A stretch of 13,300 bases of DNA from Victivallales bacterium Lenti_02 (GCA_001603055.1 LVAZ01000063.1:30598-43897); one strand, 5' to 3'; shown: positions 1 to 7,966, counted from the first letter of the stretch. Notes: generated from the sequence alone by a model not told the origin. Made by a program: numbers and translations.

Positions 1-1639
1 CCGCGTCGAGCCGCAGAGCGGCGGGTTCGGCACCGGGCGCGGAAACCTGGACCTGGCAGCCGGATACCGCGAAGGCGGGGGGAACCGCAAAACGGTGGTT
101 GACGCCGTCGGCGACGGCGAACCGCTCGCGGCGTTCGCCCAGCGTCAATTCCACCTCGCAGGCGAGACTGGCGTTGGTGGTCCAGGCGAGGACGACTTGG
201 TCGGCGCTTTCGCCGGGTGGCGGGGGCAGGCTGGCGGCGGTCAGATTCTCGATTCGCAGCGAGGGGAGAAGGGGCGCTTCTTTGACGAGGGCGAAGTCGC
301 CGACACGCCCGCTGCCGCCGCGTTCGCCGGCCTGGAAGCGCAGGCGTTCCCCCTGGCGGAAGTTGCGGGGGGCGGAGAGGAAGAGGGTTCCGGGCGCGGA
401 TACCTTGCCGGTGGCCACGGAACCGAGCCGCTCCTCGCCGCAGGCGATGTCCAGCCCCATCACGCCATCGACCGCCGTGCCGAGAAAGGCGAGGTGGTAG
501 CGCCCGGAAACGGGAACGGCGAGTTCCCAACTGCCCGGTTCGCCGGCCACGGACTGGATATAGCCGTCGAAGTGGCGCTCGAAACCCCGGCCCTCGCCCG
601 CGGTGATGCTCAGAGCCACATTGCCCTGCCCGTAGCGCAGGCTGTAGCGGACCGCGTAGTTCGGCCCGAGGCTCTGGAAGCCCACCGTCTCCGGGATGTT
701 GAGTTTCGGGACCGCCCGACCGGGGCGCAGGGGGGCCAGCACCTCGGTCCGGGGGGTGGGCCGCCCGGCCTTTGCGGTGGTGAACTCGTTGGGATAGCGC
801 TCGCTGAGCAGATTGATCTCGATACGCGCCTGGCCGTTGGCCTGCTGGACGCGGAGATCGTCGCAGACGTAGAGGCGGTTGCCGGCGACGATGCCGCGCA
901 CGGGCCAGTCCTCGCGCACCCGCAGTTCCCTGGTGAAAATCCGGGGATCGTTGCGGGCGTCCACGAAGCTGTACATCATGTCCACCCCGCGGGCGAATCC
1001 GTCCTGCCGCCCGGTCTCGTCGTCGTTGTCCAGGCGGACATAGCTGTGGAAGATGGTGCGCAGCTCGGAGTAGGCACCGGCGAATTCGTAGACCCAGAGA
1101 TAGCGGTCTTCGCCCACATGGCCGAACCAGGCGCCGACGAGGTCGGGGGGCAGCGATTCGGGATGGGCGTCGCCGGGTTCGCGGGGTTCGGCGGCATGGA
1201 AGCGGACCAGTTGCTCGGGACTGTCCGGCGGGGTGCCGAGGGCGCGCTCGACGCTGTCCGGTATGCCGTCGCCGTCCCTGTCCTCCGCGAGCATGCGGTT
1301 GGTGATGCGGACGATGTCCCGGGCGGCGCGGACGCGGGTTTCCGGCTGGGGATCGCCGAGCAGGCGAGCCAGGGCCGCGACGCGGGTTTCGGCATTCCCC
1401 TCGTCGACCGGAGCGGCGGGGGCGGGTTCGGCGGCGGGCAGCTCGACTCGGGCGACCACCTGGGCGAAGCCGGCTTCGGCCAGACCTTCGGCGGCCTGCC
1501 TGGCGGGCCCGTGCGCCGGGCCGGCAAGTTCCTGGCGGAGCACGCCGATGGCCCGGACGCGGAGTTCGGCGGGAAATTCGTCGGCCCGGACGGCCAAGGA
1601 CAAAACAGCCAACAGGACGAGGGGGAGACGGGAAATCAT
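1..1639 (-). CDS. Secreted protein of unknown function with calcium-loop motif (3' end outside window)
   Basis: I do not recognise a named family. The reading frame runs from ATG at 1639 leftward off the window without a stop, giving 546 residues. The start is supported by an AAAGGA-type ribosome site 9 nt upstream and by a typical signal peptide directly after it (MISRLPLVLL, a hydrophobic stretch, then an AVRA|DE-like cleavage site near residue 19), so the protein is probably exported. Residues about 20-120 are Ala/Glu/Arg-rich and helical, possibly HEAT-like. Residues 120-128 read DRDGDGIPD, the acidic DxDxDG loop of thrombospondin type 3 or dockerin-like calcium sites. The rest looks beta-rich, with a late part resembling an FN3-like or adhesive domain. 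It is divergent to the algD-like gene and is the only minus-strand gene here. The gene is certain, the function unknown. Confidence 0.85.
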   Translation of the reverse strand, partial: MISRLPLVLLAVLSLAVRADEFPAELRVRAIGVLRQELAGPAHGPARQAAEGLAEAGFAQVVARVELPAAEPAPAAPVDEGNAETRVAALARLLGDPQPETRVRAARDIVRITNRMLAEDRDGDGIPDSVERALGTPPDSPEQLVRFHAAEPREPGDAHPESLPPDLVGAWFGHVGEDRYLWVYEFAGAYSELRTIFHSYVRLDNDDETGRQDGFARGVDMMYSFVDARNDPRIFTRELRVREDWPVRGIVAGNRLYVCDDLRVQQANGQARIEINLLSERYPNEFTTAKAGRPTPRTEVLAPLRPGRAVPKLNIPETVGFQSLGPNYAVRYSLRYGQGNVALSITAGEGRGFERHFDGYIQSVAGEPGSWELAVPVSGRYHLAFLGTAVDGVMGLDIACGEERLGSVATGKVSAPGTLFLSAPRNFRQGERLRFQAGERGGSGRVGDFALVKEAPLLPSLRIENLTAASLPPPPGESADQVVLAWTTNASLACEVELTLGERRERFAVADGVNHRFAVPPAFAVSGCQVQVSAPGAEPAALRLDA

Positions 1640-1739
1640 GATGTCGGTTCCTTTCCACTGGCAGAGTCTTCGCGGCATTTGGGAACCTATTGCCTGTCGC
1701 CGCCTGCGCAAACCCGGTCGCCGGATTCCGTGTCCGTCC

Positions 1740-1767
1740 TTGAACCGAGGCGGCGTTCGGCTATGGT
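1740..1767 (+). promoter_or_regulatory. Candidate sigma70-type promoter for the GDP-mannose dehydrogenase gene
   Basis: TTGAAC at 1740-1745 and TATGGT at 1762-1767 are separated by 16 nt in the divergent intergenic region, about 57 nt before the TTG start. Each hexamer matches 4 of 6 consensus positions. This is pattern matching only; PVC promoters often diverge from the E. coli consensus. Confidence 0.35.
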
Positions 1768-1810
1768 TCCCCATCCGCAGGATGCTTGGCAGGAAGGCAT
1801 CTCACCCCTT

Positions 1811-1814
1811 GGAG
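1811..1814 (+). promoter_or_regulatory. Ribosome binding site that fixes a TTG start
   Basis: GGAG lies 9 nt before the TTG at 1824. No ATG or GTG in this frame falls near the start of the conserved Rossmann fold. Starting at the TTG gives a protein beginning MNISVFGLGYVG, as in known AlgD proteins, so this site decides the start. Confidence 0.7.
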
Positions 1815-1823
1815 AACACCCCT

Positions 1824-3137
1824 TTGAATATCAGCGTGTTTGGTTTGGGCTATGTCGGAGCCGTGGTGGCCGGTTGTTTCGCCCGGGACGGGCACACCGT
1901 GATCGGTGTGGATGTGCGTTCCTCGAAGGTGGACATGCTGAACCGGGGGGTCTCCCCGATAGTGGAGCCGGGTTTGCCCGAGTTGATCGCGGCCGGCTGG
2001 CGGCAGGGCCTGATCCGGGCCACGGGGGACGCCGAGGAGGCGGTGCTGGCCAGCGACATCAGCCTGATCTGCGTGGGCACCCCCTCGACGGCGGACGGGG
2101 GCTTGCAGACGGATTTTCTGGAGAGCGTCTGCGCCGAAATCGGCGCGGCCCTGGCGAAGAAACCCGGCTACCATGTGGTGGTGGACCGCTCGACCATCCT
2201 GCCGGGCACGGTTGAGGGCAAGATGATCCCGCTTCTCGAACGGCATAGCGGCAAGCGGGCCGGGGTCGATTTCGGGGTGGCCATGAATCCCGAGTTCCTC
2301 CGCGAATCGAGCGCCATCAAGGACTTCGACGAGCCCCCGAAAACCGTGATCGGCGAGTACGACGAGCGGACCGGGGACGTGGTGGCCCAGCTCTACGCCC
2401 GGCTCTCCGCGCCCCTCTTCCGCACCTCGATCCGGGTGGCGGAGATGGTGAAGTACGCCGACAATGTGTTCCACGCCCTGAAAATCGTGTTCGGCAACGA
2501 GATCGGCAGCATCGCCAAGGCCTGCGGCATGGATTCCCACGAGGTGATGCGGATTTTCTGCGCCGACCGCAAGCTGAACATCAGCCCGGCCTACCTGCGG
2601 CCCGGCTTCGCCTATGGCGGCTCCTGTCTGCCCAAGGATTTGCGGGCCTTGACCCATCACGCCCGCACGCTGGGTATCGCGGTGCCGGTACTGGACGGAA
2701 TCGGTTCGAGCAACGAGGCGCACATTCAGCGCGCGACCGGGGAAATCCTCGATCTCGGGGCGCGGACCGTGGCCTTCCTCGGCGTGGCCTTCAAGGCCGG
2801 GACCGACGATCTGCGCGAGACGCCGAATCTCGAACTGGTGAAGCGGCTGCGGGCAGGCGGCTGCACGGTGAGGCTTTACGACGGGCCGGTGCTGGACTCG
2901 ATCCAGGCGGGCACCGCCTTCTACCTCGAAGAACATCTGGCCGAGTACAAGCCCCTGTTCGCCGCCACGGCCGCCGAGGCGGTGGCGGGCGCGGATTTGG
3001 TGGTGGTCGGCAATGCGGCGCCGGAGTTCCGCAAGATCATCCAGGACCTGCCGCCGCGCACGCCAGTCTACGATCTGGTGCGCCTCTTCGGCAACGGCGA
3101 CATGGCACCGGATAATTACCGGGGAATTTGCTGGTAG
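1824..3137 (+). CDS. algD: GDP-mannose 6-dehydrogenase (AlgD family)
   Basis: Predicted cytoplasmic enzyme oxidising GDP-mannose to GDP-mannuronate with two NAD+, the committed precursor step for alginate and other mannuronate-containing polymers. The 437 residues nearly equal the 436 of Pseudomonas AlgD. The N-terminal NAD-binding Rossmann motif is FGLGYVG at about residues 6-12. ICVGTPS and MNPEFLRESSAIKD are family blocks. The central motif GGSCLPKD places the catalytic thiol at Cys268, the same number as in P. aeruginosa AlgD. FKAGTDDLRE marks the C-terminal nucleotide-sugar domain, and the protein ends in GICW like Pseudomonas AlgD; these features favour GDP-mannose over UDP-glucose dehydrogenase. 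The start is TTG with GGAG upstream. No alginate polymerase or export gene is visible, so the final polymer is unknown. The substrate is inferred from similarity recalled by eye. Confidence 0.92.
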   Translation: MNISVFGLGYVGAVVAGCFARDGHTVIGVDVRSSKVDMLNRGVSPIVEPGLPELIAAGWRQGLIRATGDAEEAVLASDISLICVGTPSTADGGLQTDFLESVCAEIGAALAKKPGYHVVVDRSTILPGTVEGKMIPLLERHSGKRAGVDFGVAMNPEFLRESSAIKDFDEPPKTVIGEYDERTGDVVAQLYARLSAPLFRTSIRVAEMVKYADNVFHALKIVFGNEIGSIAKACGMDSHEVMRIFCADRKLNISPAYLRPGFAYGGSCLPKDLRALTHHARTLGIAVPVLDGIGSSNEAHIQRATGEILDLGARTVAFLGVAFKAGTDDLRETPNLELVKRLRAGGCTVRLYDGPVLDSIQAGTAFYLEEHLAEYKPLFAATAAEAVAGADLVVVGNAAPEFRKIIQDLPPRTPVYDLVRLFGNGDMAPDNYRGICW

Positions 3138-3233
3138 CCGGGAACCCGGCAGGATCAATGGTGGTCTTTTCAGTATCACTTTCCTGCGGCATGCGCCGCT
3201 AGCCGATCGCAAACCAACCTTGAGGATACTGTC

Positions 3234-3713
3234 ATGAATGCCACCAAACTCGCCATCCTGGCCGCCTCCCTGCTGATTCCCGTCGCCTTCTCGCAGACCT
3301 GCACGGCCAAGGGTCCCGACGGCAAAAGTGTCTGCGCGCCCGCCGCCGCTCCGGTCCAGGCCACGATCCAGGCCGAAGCGGCGCAGCCGACCATCGGCAC
3401 CGACGCCCTGGCGGCCCTGATCCGCGCCAAAGCCCCGGTCACCGTGCTGGACGCCCGCAGCGGCAAATTCGACGACGGTCGGCGCATTCCCGGTGCCAAG
3501 GCTCTCGCCCCCAATGCCGACGAGGCGACCATCGCCGCCACGGCCGGCGCCAAGGACGGTCTGATCGTCACCTACTGCTCCAATCCCAAGTGTCCCGCGA
3601 GCAAGCATCTGGCCGATCGCCTCCGTTCGCTGGGCTACACCAACGTCATCAAGTACCCGGACGGCATCGACGGCTGGGCCGCCGCCGGCCTGGAAGTAAC
3701 CAAGGTCGAATAG
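3234..3713 (+). CDS. Exported rhodanese-like domain protein
   Basis: A small 159-residue protein with a signal peptide (MNATKLAILAASLLIPVAFS, cleavage near residue 20), so probably periplasmic. Residues about 55-159 form a single rhodanese-like domain: VTVLDARSG matches the conserved first strand, IPGAKAL the CH2-type block, and TYCSNPKCPAS the active-site strand and loop, with the presumed catalytic Cys115. The loop is CSNPKC, ending in a second cysteine (Cys120) instead of the Arg common in thiosulfate sulfurtransferases, so the reaction may be redox- or thiol-related. Cys23 and Cys34 in the mature N-terminus could form a disulfide. The start is supported by GAGG 8 nt upstream. It lies 96 nt after the algD-like gene and is followed by a strong terminator. 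The domain call is firm; the substrate is unknown. Confidence 0.88.
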   Translation: MNATKLAILAASLLIPVAFSQTCTAKGPDGKSVCAPAAAPVQATIQAEAAQPTIGTDALAALIRAKAPVTVLDARSGKFDDGRRIPGAKALAPNADEATIAATAGAKDGLIVTYCSNPKCPASKHLADRLRSLGYTNVIKYPDGIDGWAAAGLEVTKVE

Positions 3714-3737
3714 CGACTCCCTGCCATCTCTACCCCG

Positions 3738-3777
3738 CGCCCCGCTGGCCACCCCGGCCGGCGGGGCGTTTTCTTTT
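3738..3777 (+). terminator. Strong intrinsic terminator after the rhodanese gene
   Basis: A 13-bp GC-rich stem (3738-3750 with 3756-3768, one G-U wobble) closes a 5-nt ACCCC loop and is followed by TTTTCTTTT at 3769-3777. It begins 24 nt after the stop codon. It separates the algD/rhodanese segment from the operon that starts at 3984. Confidence 0.9.
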
Positions 3778-3800
3778 GTCCGGCAAATGGCGGTTTGGTC

Positions 3801-3828
3801 GCGACAACCGGGACATGCCGTGTATAGT
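3801..3828 (+). promoter_or_regulatory. Possible promoter of the 3984-11744 operon
   Basis: GCGACA (3801-3806) and TATAGT (3823-3828) are separated by 16 nt, directly downstream of the terminator. TATAGT is a good -10 match; the -35 matches only in GACA. If used, the transcript has a leader of about 150 nt. The remaining leader to 3983 has a short inverted repeat TCCCGG-TT-CCGGGA and no riboswitch I recognise. Confidence 0.25.
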
Positions 3829-3983
3829 ACGCCGCCCGACGTGGCCTGGACGCTGGCGTGCGGATTCCGCAGGTTGCGGTTGATTCTTCTCTTCGGCGTC
3901 CTTCATCCCCCGCCAGTCATGTTGTTCCCGGTTCCGGGATATGCCGGAATGGAGTGGTTCCCAGTGCAAGGTTTGAGTAACGG

Positions 3984-6059
3984 ATGACCATACGCGCTCT
4001 TTTCATCGGTTTCGTCGGGGCGATGTTCATCGCCGGTTTCGGCTACATCAACGACCGCATTCTGGAATTGGAGAACTTTACCAGCGGGCACCTGCTGCCG
4101 GTCATTGTCCTGGGACTCGCCTTCCTGCTTCTGCTGCTGCTCAATCCGGTGCTGCACCGCATCCGGCAGAGCTGGGCGTTCAGCCCGGCCGAAATCGGCC
4201 TGATTGTCATTCTGACCAGCCTGTCGTGCAGCATTCCGGGCCGCGGGCTGATGGAGCAGTTCACCCAGTGCGTCGTGATGCCCTACCACTGGAACCGGGT
4301 CGACCCCGGCTGGCGCGAGCGCAAGCTGCTCGACTATGTTCCGAAGCAGGCCTTCGTGACGGTGGACGAGGAGACCTACGACCATGTGGTCACCGGCTAC
4401 ATGCAGGGGGCGGGAAAGACCTCGTCGGCGGAACAGACCTTTGGCCAGAGCATGCGGAACAAGGTGAATCGGGTGCCCTGGGGGGCCTGGAAGACGCCGA
4501 TGCTCGTCTGGCTGCCCATGGTGTTCCTGGTGGCGGGCTGCTCGATCTGCCTGAGTCTCATCGTCCACAAGCAGTGGTCCAAACATGAGATTCTGAGCTA
4601 TCCGATTGCCGAATTCACCGCGTCTCTGGTCGAGCGCGAGGAGGGCCGGGCGCTGCCGCTGGTGTTCCGCAACCGGGCCTTCTGGATCGGCTTTCTCATC
4701 ATTTACCTGATCCGGGTGAACAATGGGCTCTGCGTCTGGTTTCCGGACTATCTGATCCCGGTCCGGCTGGGCTGGGACATGCGGCCCTTCGGCACCATGT
4801 TCCCCTCGATTTTCCGGGTGCAGTGGGGTGGGGAGCTGCTTCGCTTCAACCTGTTTCCTCTAGTCGTGGCCTTCGCGTTCTTCCTCAGCACGGAGGTGTC
4901 TCTGACCCTGAGCCTGACCCAGGTCGCCTACGTCATCTTCGCGATCCCCCTGGTCACCCGCGGCGTGAACATGTCCACCGACTATGCGCTGGGCGGCTGG
5001 AACGGCTACATGCGGGCCGGTTCCTATCTGGCCTTCACCATCATGCTGCTCTACACCGGGCGGAACTACTACCGCGACCTGCTGGTGAAGGCGGTGGCGG
5101 TCTGGCGGCGCTTCTCGCCGGAGGAGGGCGAGAACGTCTGGCCCACCCGGTTCCTGATGGTCGGTTTGGCCCTGCTGACCTTCCTGCTCATGCGGCTGGG
5201 GCTGGAATGGCCCTTCGCGGTGGGCTTCGTGGGGCTGATGATGGTGACTCTCCTGGTGGTTTCCCGCGTCAGCGCCGAGACCGGGCTGTTCTTCATCCAG
5301 CCGCGCTGGCAGCCCATCGGGATCATGATGGCGAGCGTCGGGGTCTTCACCATGAATCCGACCACGATCATGATCGTCTGTCTCGCCTGCGTGATTCTCT
5401 GCATCGACCAGAGCCAGGCGGTCATGCCCTACATGGTGAACGGCCTGAAAATCGCCGACAAGCTGAAGCTGAAGACGACACGGGTGGCGGGTATTTCCAT
5501 GTTTGTCTACGTGGCCGGGGTGTTGCTGGCCGTGTTCGCCGTGCTGGTGGCGACCTACGATTTCGGCGCGCCGCTGTACAACTGGTCGCACCAGCGGGTG
5601 CCGAGCATGCCGTTCCAGGCGGTGAACAACGCGGTGCTCCAGCTCTCGGCCCGGGGCGAACTGGCCGATGCGGAAGGGCTGCGCTGGTTCGCCCGGCTCG
5701 GGCGGGCGCTGCCGATGGAGTATTTCGTGCCCGCCGCCAGCATCGGCTTCATCCTGGTGATCGTCTTCAGTTTCCTGCGCCTGCGCCTGCCGAAGTGGCC
5801 GCTGCATCCGGTGATGTTCCTGCTCTGGGCGACCTACCCGATGGCCTTCACCTGCCATTCGTTCCTGCTGGGCTGGATGATCAAGAAGGCGGCGGTGCGG
5901 TTTGGCGGCACCAGCATCATCCGCAAGATTCGGCCCTTCATGATCGGCATTATCGCCGGCGAGATCATGGGGGCCATGACCTTCATGCTCGTGGGCGTCA
6001 TCTACTTCATGGTCCAGAACGGCATCAAGCCGAAACGCTACCAGTACTTCCCGCGCTAG
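3984..6059 (+). CDS. DUF6785/DUF6784-type polytopic membrane protein, OPT-transporter-like
   Basis: A 691-residue integral membrane protein with roughly 14-16 hydrophobic segments, including about 4-21, 36-57, 69-85, 172-194, 232-255, 289-326, 389-426, 460-474, 503-525, 582-625 and 652-675. A hydrophilic loop lies at about 105-170. By recall it matches the DUF6785 (N-terminal) plus DUF6784 (C-terminal) architecture common in Lentisphaerota and Planctomycetota. It shares features with oligopeptide transporters (OPT), such as the segment count and the late block GWMIKKAAVRFGG followed by PFMIGIIAGE. Function is not established; a transport role is inference. The start at ATG 3984 has only a weak ribosome site (GAG about 8 nt upstream), but the hydrophobic N-terminus begins at once. 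It heads the operon, 26 nt before the GH10 gene, suggesting a role linked to glycan handling. Confidence 0.8.
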   Translation: MTIRALFIGFVGAMFIAGFGYINDRILELENFTSGHLLPVIVLGLAFLLLLLLNPVLHRIRQSWAFSPAEIGLIVILTSLSCSIPGRGLMEQFTQCVVMPYHWNRVDPGWRERKLLDYVPKQAFVTVDEETYDHVVTGYMQGAGKTSSAEQTFGQSMRNKVNRVPWGAWKTPMLVWLPMVFLVAGCSICLSLIVHKQWSKHEILSYPIAEFTASLVEREEGRALPLVFRNRAFWIGFLIIYLIRVNNGLCVWFPDYLIPVRLGWDMRPFGTMFPSIFRVQWGGELLRFNLFPLVVAFAFFLSTEVSLTLSLTQVAYVIFAIPLVTRGVNMSTDYALGGWNGYMRAGSYLAFTIMLLYTGRNYYRDLLVKAVAVWRRFSPEEGENVWPTRFLMVGLALLTFLLMRLGLEWPFAVGFVGLMMVTLLVVSRVSAETGLFFIQPRWQPIGIMMASVGVFTMNPTTIMIVCLACVILCIDQSQAVMPYMVNGLKIADKLKLKTTRVAGISMFVYVAGVLLAVFAVLVATYDFGAPLYNWSHQRVPSMPFQAVNNAVLQLSARGELADAEGLRWFARLGRALPMEYFVPAASIGFILVIVFSFLRLRLPKWPLHPVMFLLWATYPMAFTCHSFLLGWMIKKAAVRFGGTSIIRKIRPFMIGIIAGEIMGAMTFMLVGVIYFMVQNGIKPKRYQYFPR

Positions 6060-6071
6060 GCGGCGGGCGGC

Positions 6072-6076
6072 GGAGG
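6072..6076 (+). promoter_or_regulatory. Ribosome binding site of the GH10 gene
   Basis: GGAGG lies 9 nt before ATG 6086. The same frame is open far upstream inside the preceding gene. This site, with the signal peptide that begins at 6086, fixes the true start. Confidence 0.8.
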
Positions 6077-6085
6077 TTTGGCACG

Positions 6086-7924
6086 ATGAAACGTTGCTGT
6101 CTTGCTGTGTTCGGCGCTTCGCTGGCGCTGGTGGCCGCTCCTCTGGCGATTCCCGAGGGCGGAGAACGGGTGCTGCCGCCGGGGGGCATGGAGCGTTTCC
6201 AGCTTTCCGGACGTTTCGCCAAGGATGCCGAGGTTTCCCTGGTCGCGGTCGCGGAGCAGCCCTTTGCCCAGGCCCTTCGCCTGCGCACCCTGGCCCGGCC
6301 CGAGTCTCCGTGGCTGATGCAGGCCCAGTCCCGGAATCTGCTGCCGCTGCGGCGGGGGGATGTCTGCCTGGCGGTCTTCTGGGCGCGGGCCGTCGAGACC
6401 AGCGACGAAATGGGCGAGGGCACGCTGGGCGTGGTCTTCGAGCGGCGCGGGGCGCCCCATACCAAATCCCTGGCGGTGGCGGTCAAGCTCAACCGGGAAT
6501 GGCGGCAGTTCGCCTATCCCTTCACCTTGCGCGAAGCCTACGAGCCCGAGGCGGCGCAGTGCAATCTGGTCATCGGCTACCTGCCCCAGACCATCGAGGT
6601 GGCCGAATTCGAGATTCTCCACTTCGGGAACCGCCTCGCGCTCGAGGATTTGCCCCGTCAAGGCAGCAAAGTCACCTATGGCGGACGCGAGCCGGACGCC
6701 CCCTGGCGGCGGTTGGCGGCGGAGCGGATCGAGCGGTACCGGAAAGGCGATCTCGAAGTCGTCGTCCGCGACCGGGACGGGAATCCCGTCGCCAATGCCG
6801 AGGTGAGGGTGGCCATGCAGCGCCATGCCTACCCGTTCGGCGCGGCAGTCACCGCGAGGATGCTCACCGCCGACGGCGAGGACGCCCGCCGCTACCGCGC
6901 CATCGTCGAGGAGAACTTCAACACCGTGGTGCTGGAGAACGACCTCAAATACGGTCCCTGGACTCTGGGCAAGACCACGGCGCGCGACCACAACTACAAC
7001 CTCGACAACACCCTCGAAGCCCTTGCCTGGCTCAAGGAGCGCCGCATCCGCACCCGCGGCCACTGTCTCCTCTGGGGTCCCCTCGACCAGCGCCACTACC
7101 CGCCCGCGCGGGGCTTCGACTTCGACGCCGAAGACCCTGAGCCGAACCGGCGGCTGATTCTCGACCACATCGACGGCATCCTGGCGAAAACCGACGGCTT
7201 CATTGCCGAGTGGGATGTGGTCAACCACCCCGTCGCCACCTGGGGCGACCGGGGACGGTGCTGGACCGACCTCTTCGGCAGGGAGTTCTACGCCGAGCTG
7301 TACCAGCGGGCCCGGCGGGCCAATCCGGACCTGCGGCTCTACATCAACGAGGGCAGCGATTTCCCCGGCGACAACGATGTGGTCCGCCAGCGGTACGAGG
7401 ACATCATCGCCTGGCTGATCGAGGCCGGGGCACCGGTCGAGGGAATCGGCTTCATGGCCCATTTCGGGGCGTCCTCCCTGGCCTCGATGGACTTTGTGTA
7501 CGCCCATCTCGAACGCCACGCCAAATTCAACCTGCCCCTGCTGGCCACCGAACTTGATGTGAGCACGGACGGGGACGAGGACGCGCAGGCCGAGTACTAC
7601 CGCGATTTCATCACCATGTTCTTCAGCCATCCGCAGACGGAGGGGGTGGTGATGTGGGGGTTCTGGGAAGGGCGGCACTGGCATCCCGACCGGGCGCTCT
7701 GGCGGCGGAACTGGGACATCAAGCCCTGCGGCCAGGCCTGGCTGGACCTGGTGCGCAGGGAATGGTGGACCGACGCGGCGGGCCGGACCGATGCGCAGGG
7801 CCGTTTCCGGGTGCGCGGCTTCCTCGGCGAATATCGCGTGGAAGTCGCCGTCGGCGACCGGGTTCAGACCCTCGCCGCCGAACTGGCCCGGCCCGGCACC
7901 GAGTGCCCCGTGCGCCTGCCCTGA
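6086..7924 (+). CDS. Secreted CBM-like plus GH10 (xylanase-family) protein with altered acid/base site
   Basis: 612 residues. A signal peptide (MKRCCLAVFGASLALVAAPLA) is followed by a beta-sandwich at about 25-205 resembling carbohydrate-binding modules of the CBM4/9 type. A linker strand block with VRDRDGNPVANAEV leads into a GH10 barrel at about 245-560, and a short beta tail follows (TDAQGRFRVRGFLGEY). Canonical GH10 members cleave beta-1,4-xylan. GH10 marks visible: RYRAIVEENFNTVVLEN, RGHCLLW (His326), ATELDV with the nucleophile Glu489, and WGFWEGRHW. However, the acid/base motif WDVVNE reads WDVVNH (His381), the usual WH after RGHxLxW is WG (Gly331), and the usual Gln before the conserved His is Met457 (His459 kept). 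Normal two-residue catalysis therefore looks impaired. It sits between a membrane protein and an SGNH hydrolase, probably in one operon. The fold is firm; the activity is doubtful. Confidence 0.88.
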   Translation: MKRCCLAVFGASLALVAAPLAIPEGGERVLPPGGMERFQLSGRFAKDAEVSLVAVAEQPFAQALRLRTLARPESPWLMQAQSRNLLPLRRGDVCLAVFWARAVETSDEMGEGTLGVVFERRGAPHTKSLAVAVKLNREWRQFAYPFTLREAYEPEAAQCNLVIGYLPQTIEVAEFEILHFGNRLALEDLPRQGSKVTYGGREPDAPWRRLAAERIERYRKGDLEVVVRDRDGNPVANAEVRVAMQRHAYPFGAAVTARMLTADGEDARRYRAIVEENFNTVVLENDLKYGPWTLGKTTARDHNYNLDNTLEALAWLKERRIRTRGHCLLWGPLDQRHYPPARGFDFDAEDPEPNRRLILDHIDGILAKTDGFIAEWDVVNHPVATWGDRGRCWTDLFGREFYAELYQRARRANPDLRLYINEGSDFPGDNDVVRQRYEDIIAWLIEAGAPVEGIGFMAHFGASSLASMDFVYAHLERHAKFNLPLLATELDVSTDGDEDAQAEYYRDFITMFFSHPQTEGVVMWGFWEGRHWHPDRALWRRNWDIKPCGQAWLDLVRREWWTDAAGRTDAQGRFRVRGFLGEYRVEVAVGDRVQTLAAELARPGTECPVRLP

Positions 7925-7966
7925 GTTTCCCGCCGCGCTCGATGCGGTTGGTTGTTCACTCTATCC

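Noticed and set aside
1140..1200. Apparent frameshift in the minus-strand gene near 1180
   Set aside because: Careful re-reading of the reverse complement showed a run of four C that I had first read as three; the frame is continuous.
1684..1711. TTGCGC/TAGGTT pair on the minus strand as a promoter for the first gene
   Set aside because: Both hexamers match the consensus poorly, so it cannot be told from background.
95..2215. Plus-strand open frame of 706 codons opposite the first gene
   Set aside because: It crosses the divergent intergenic region and runs into the dehydrogenase in the wrong frame; the minus-strand frame has a signal peptide, ribosome site and ordered composition.
3137..3150. 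GCCGGG-AA-CCCGGC inverted repeat at the end of the dehydrogenase gene as a terminator
   Set aside because: The loop would be only 2 nt and no adjacent T-run follows; it is more likely chance in GC-rich DNA.
3186..3199. GCGGC-ATGC-GCCGC repeat before the rhodanese gene as an operator
   Set aside because: Only 5-bp arms, common by chance at this GC content, and no regulator or second copy to support it.
1761..3752. Long minus-strand open frame of 663 codons opposite the algD-like and rhodanese genes
   Set aside because: It is antisense to two clearly recognisable genes, has low-complexity Gly/Arg/His-rich text and shows no family motif; GC-rich DNA readily produces such shadows.
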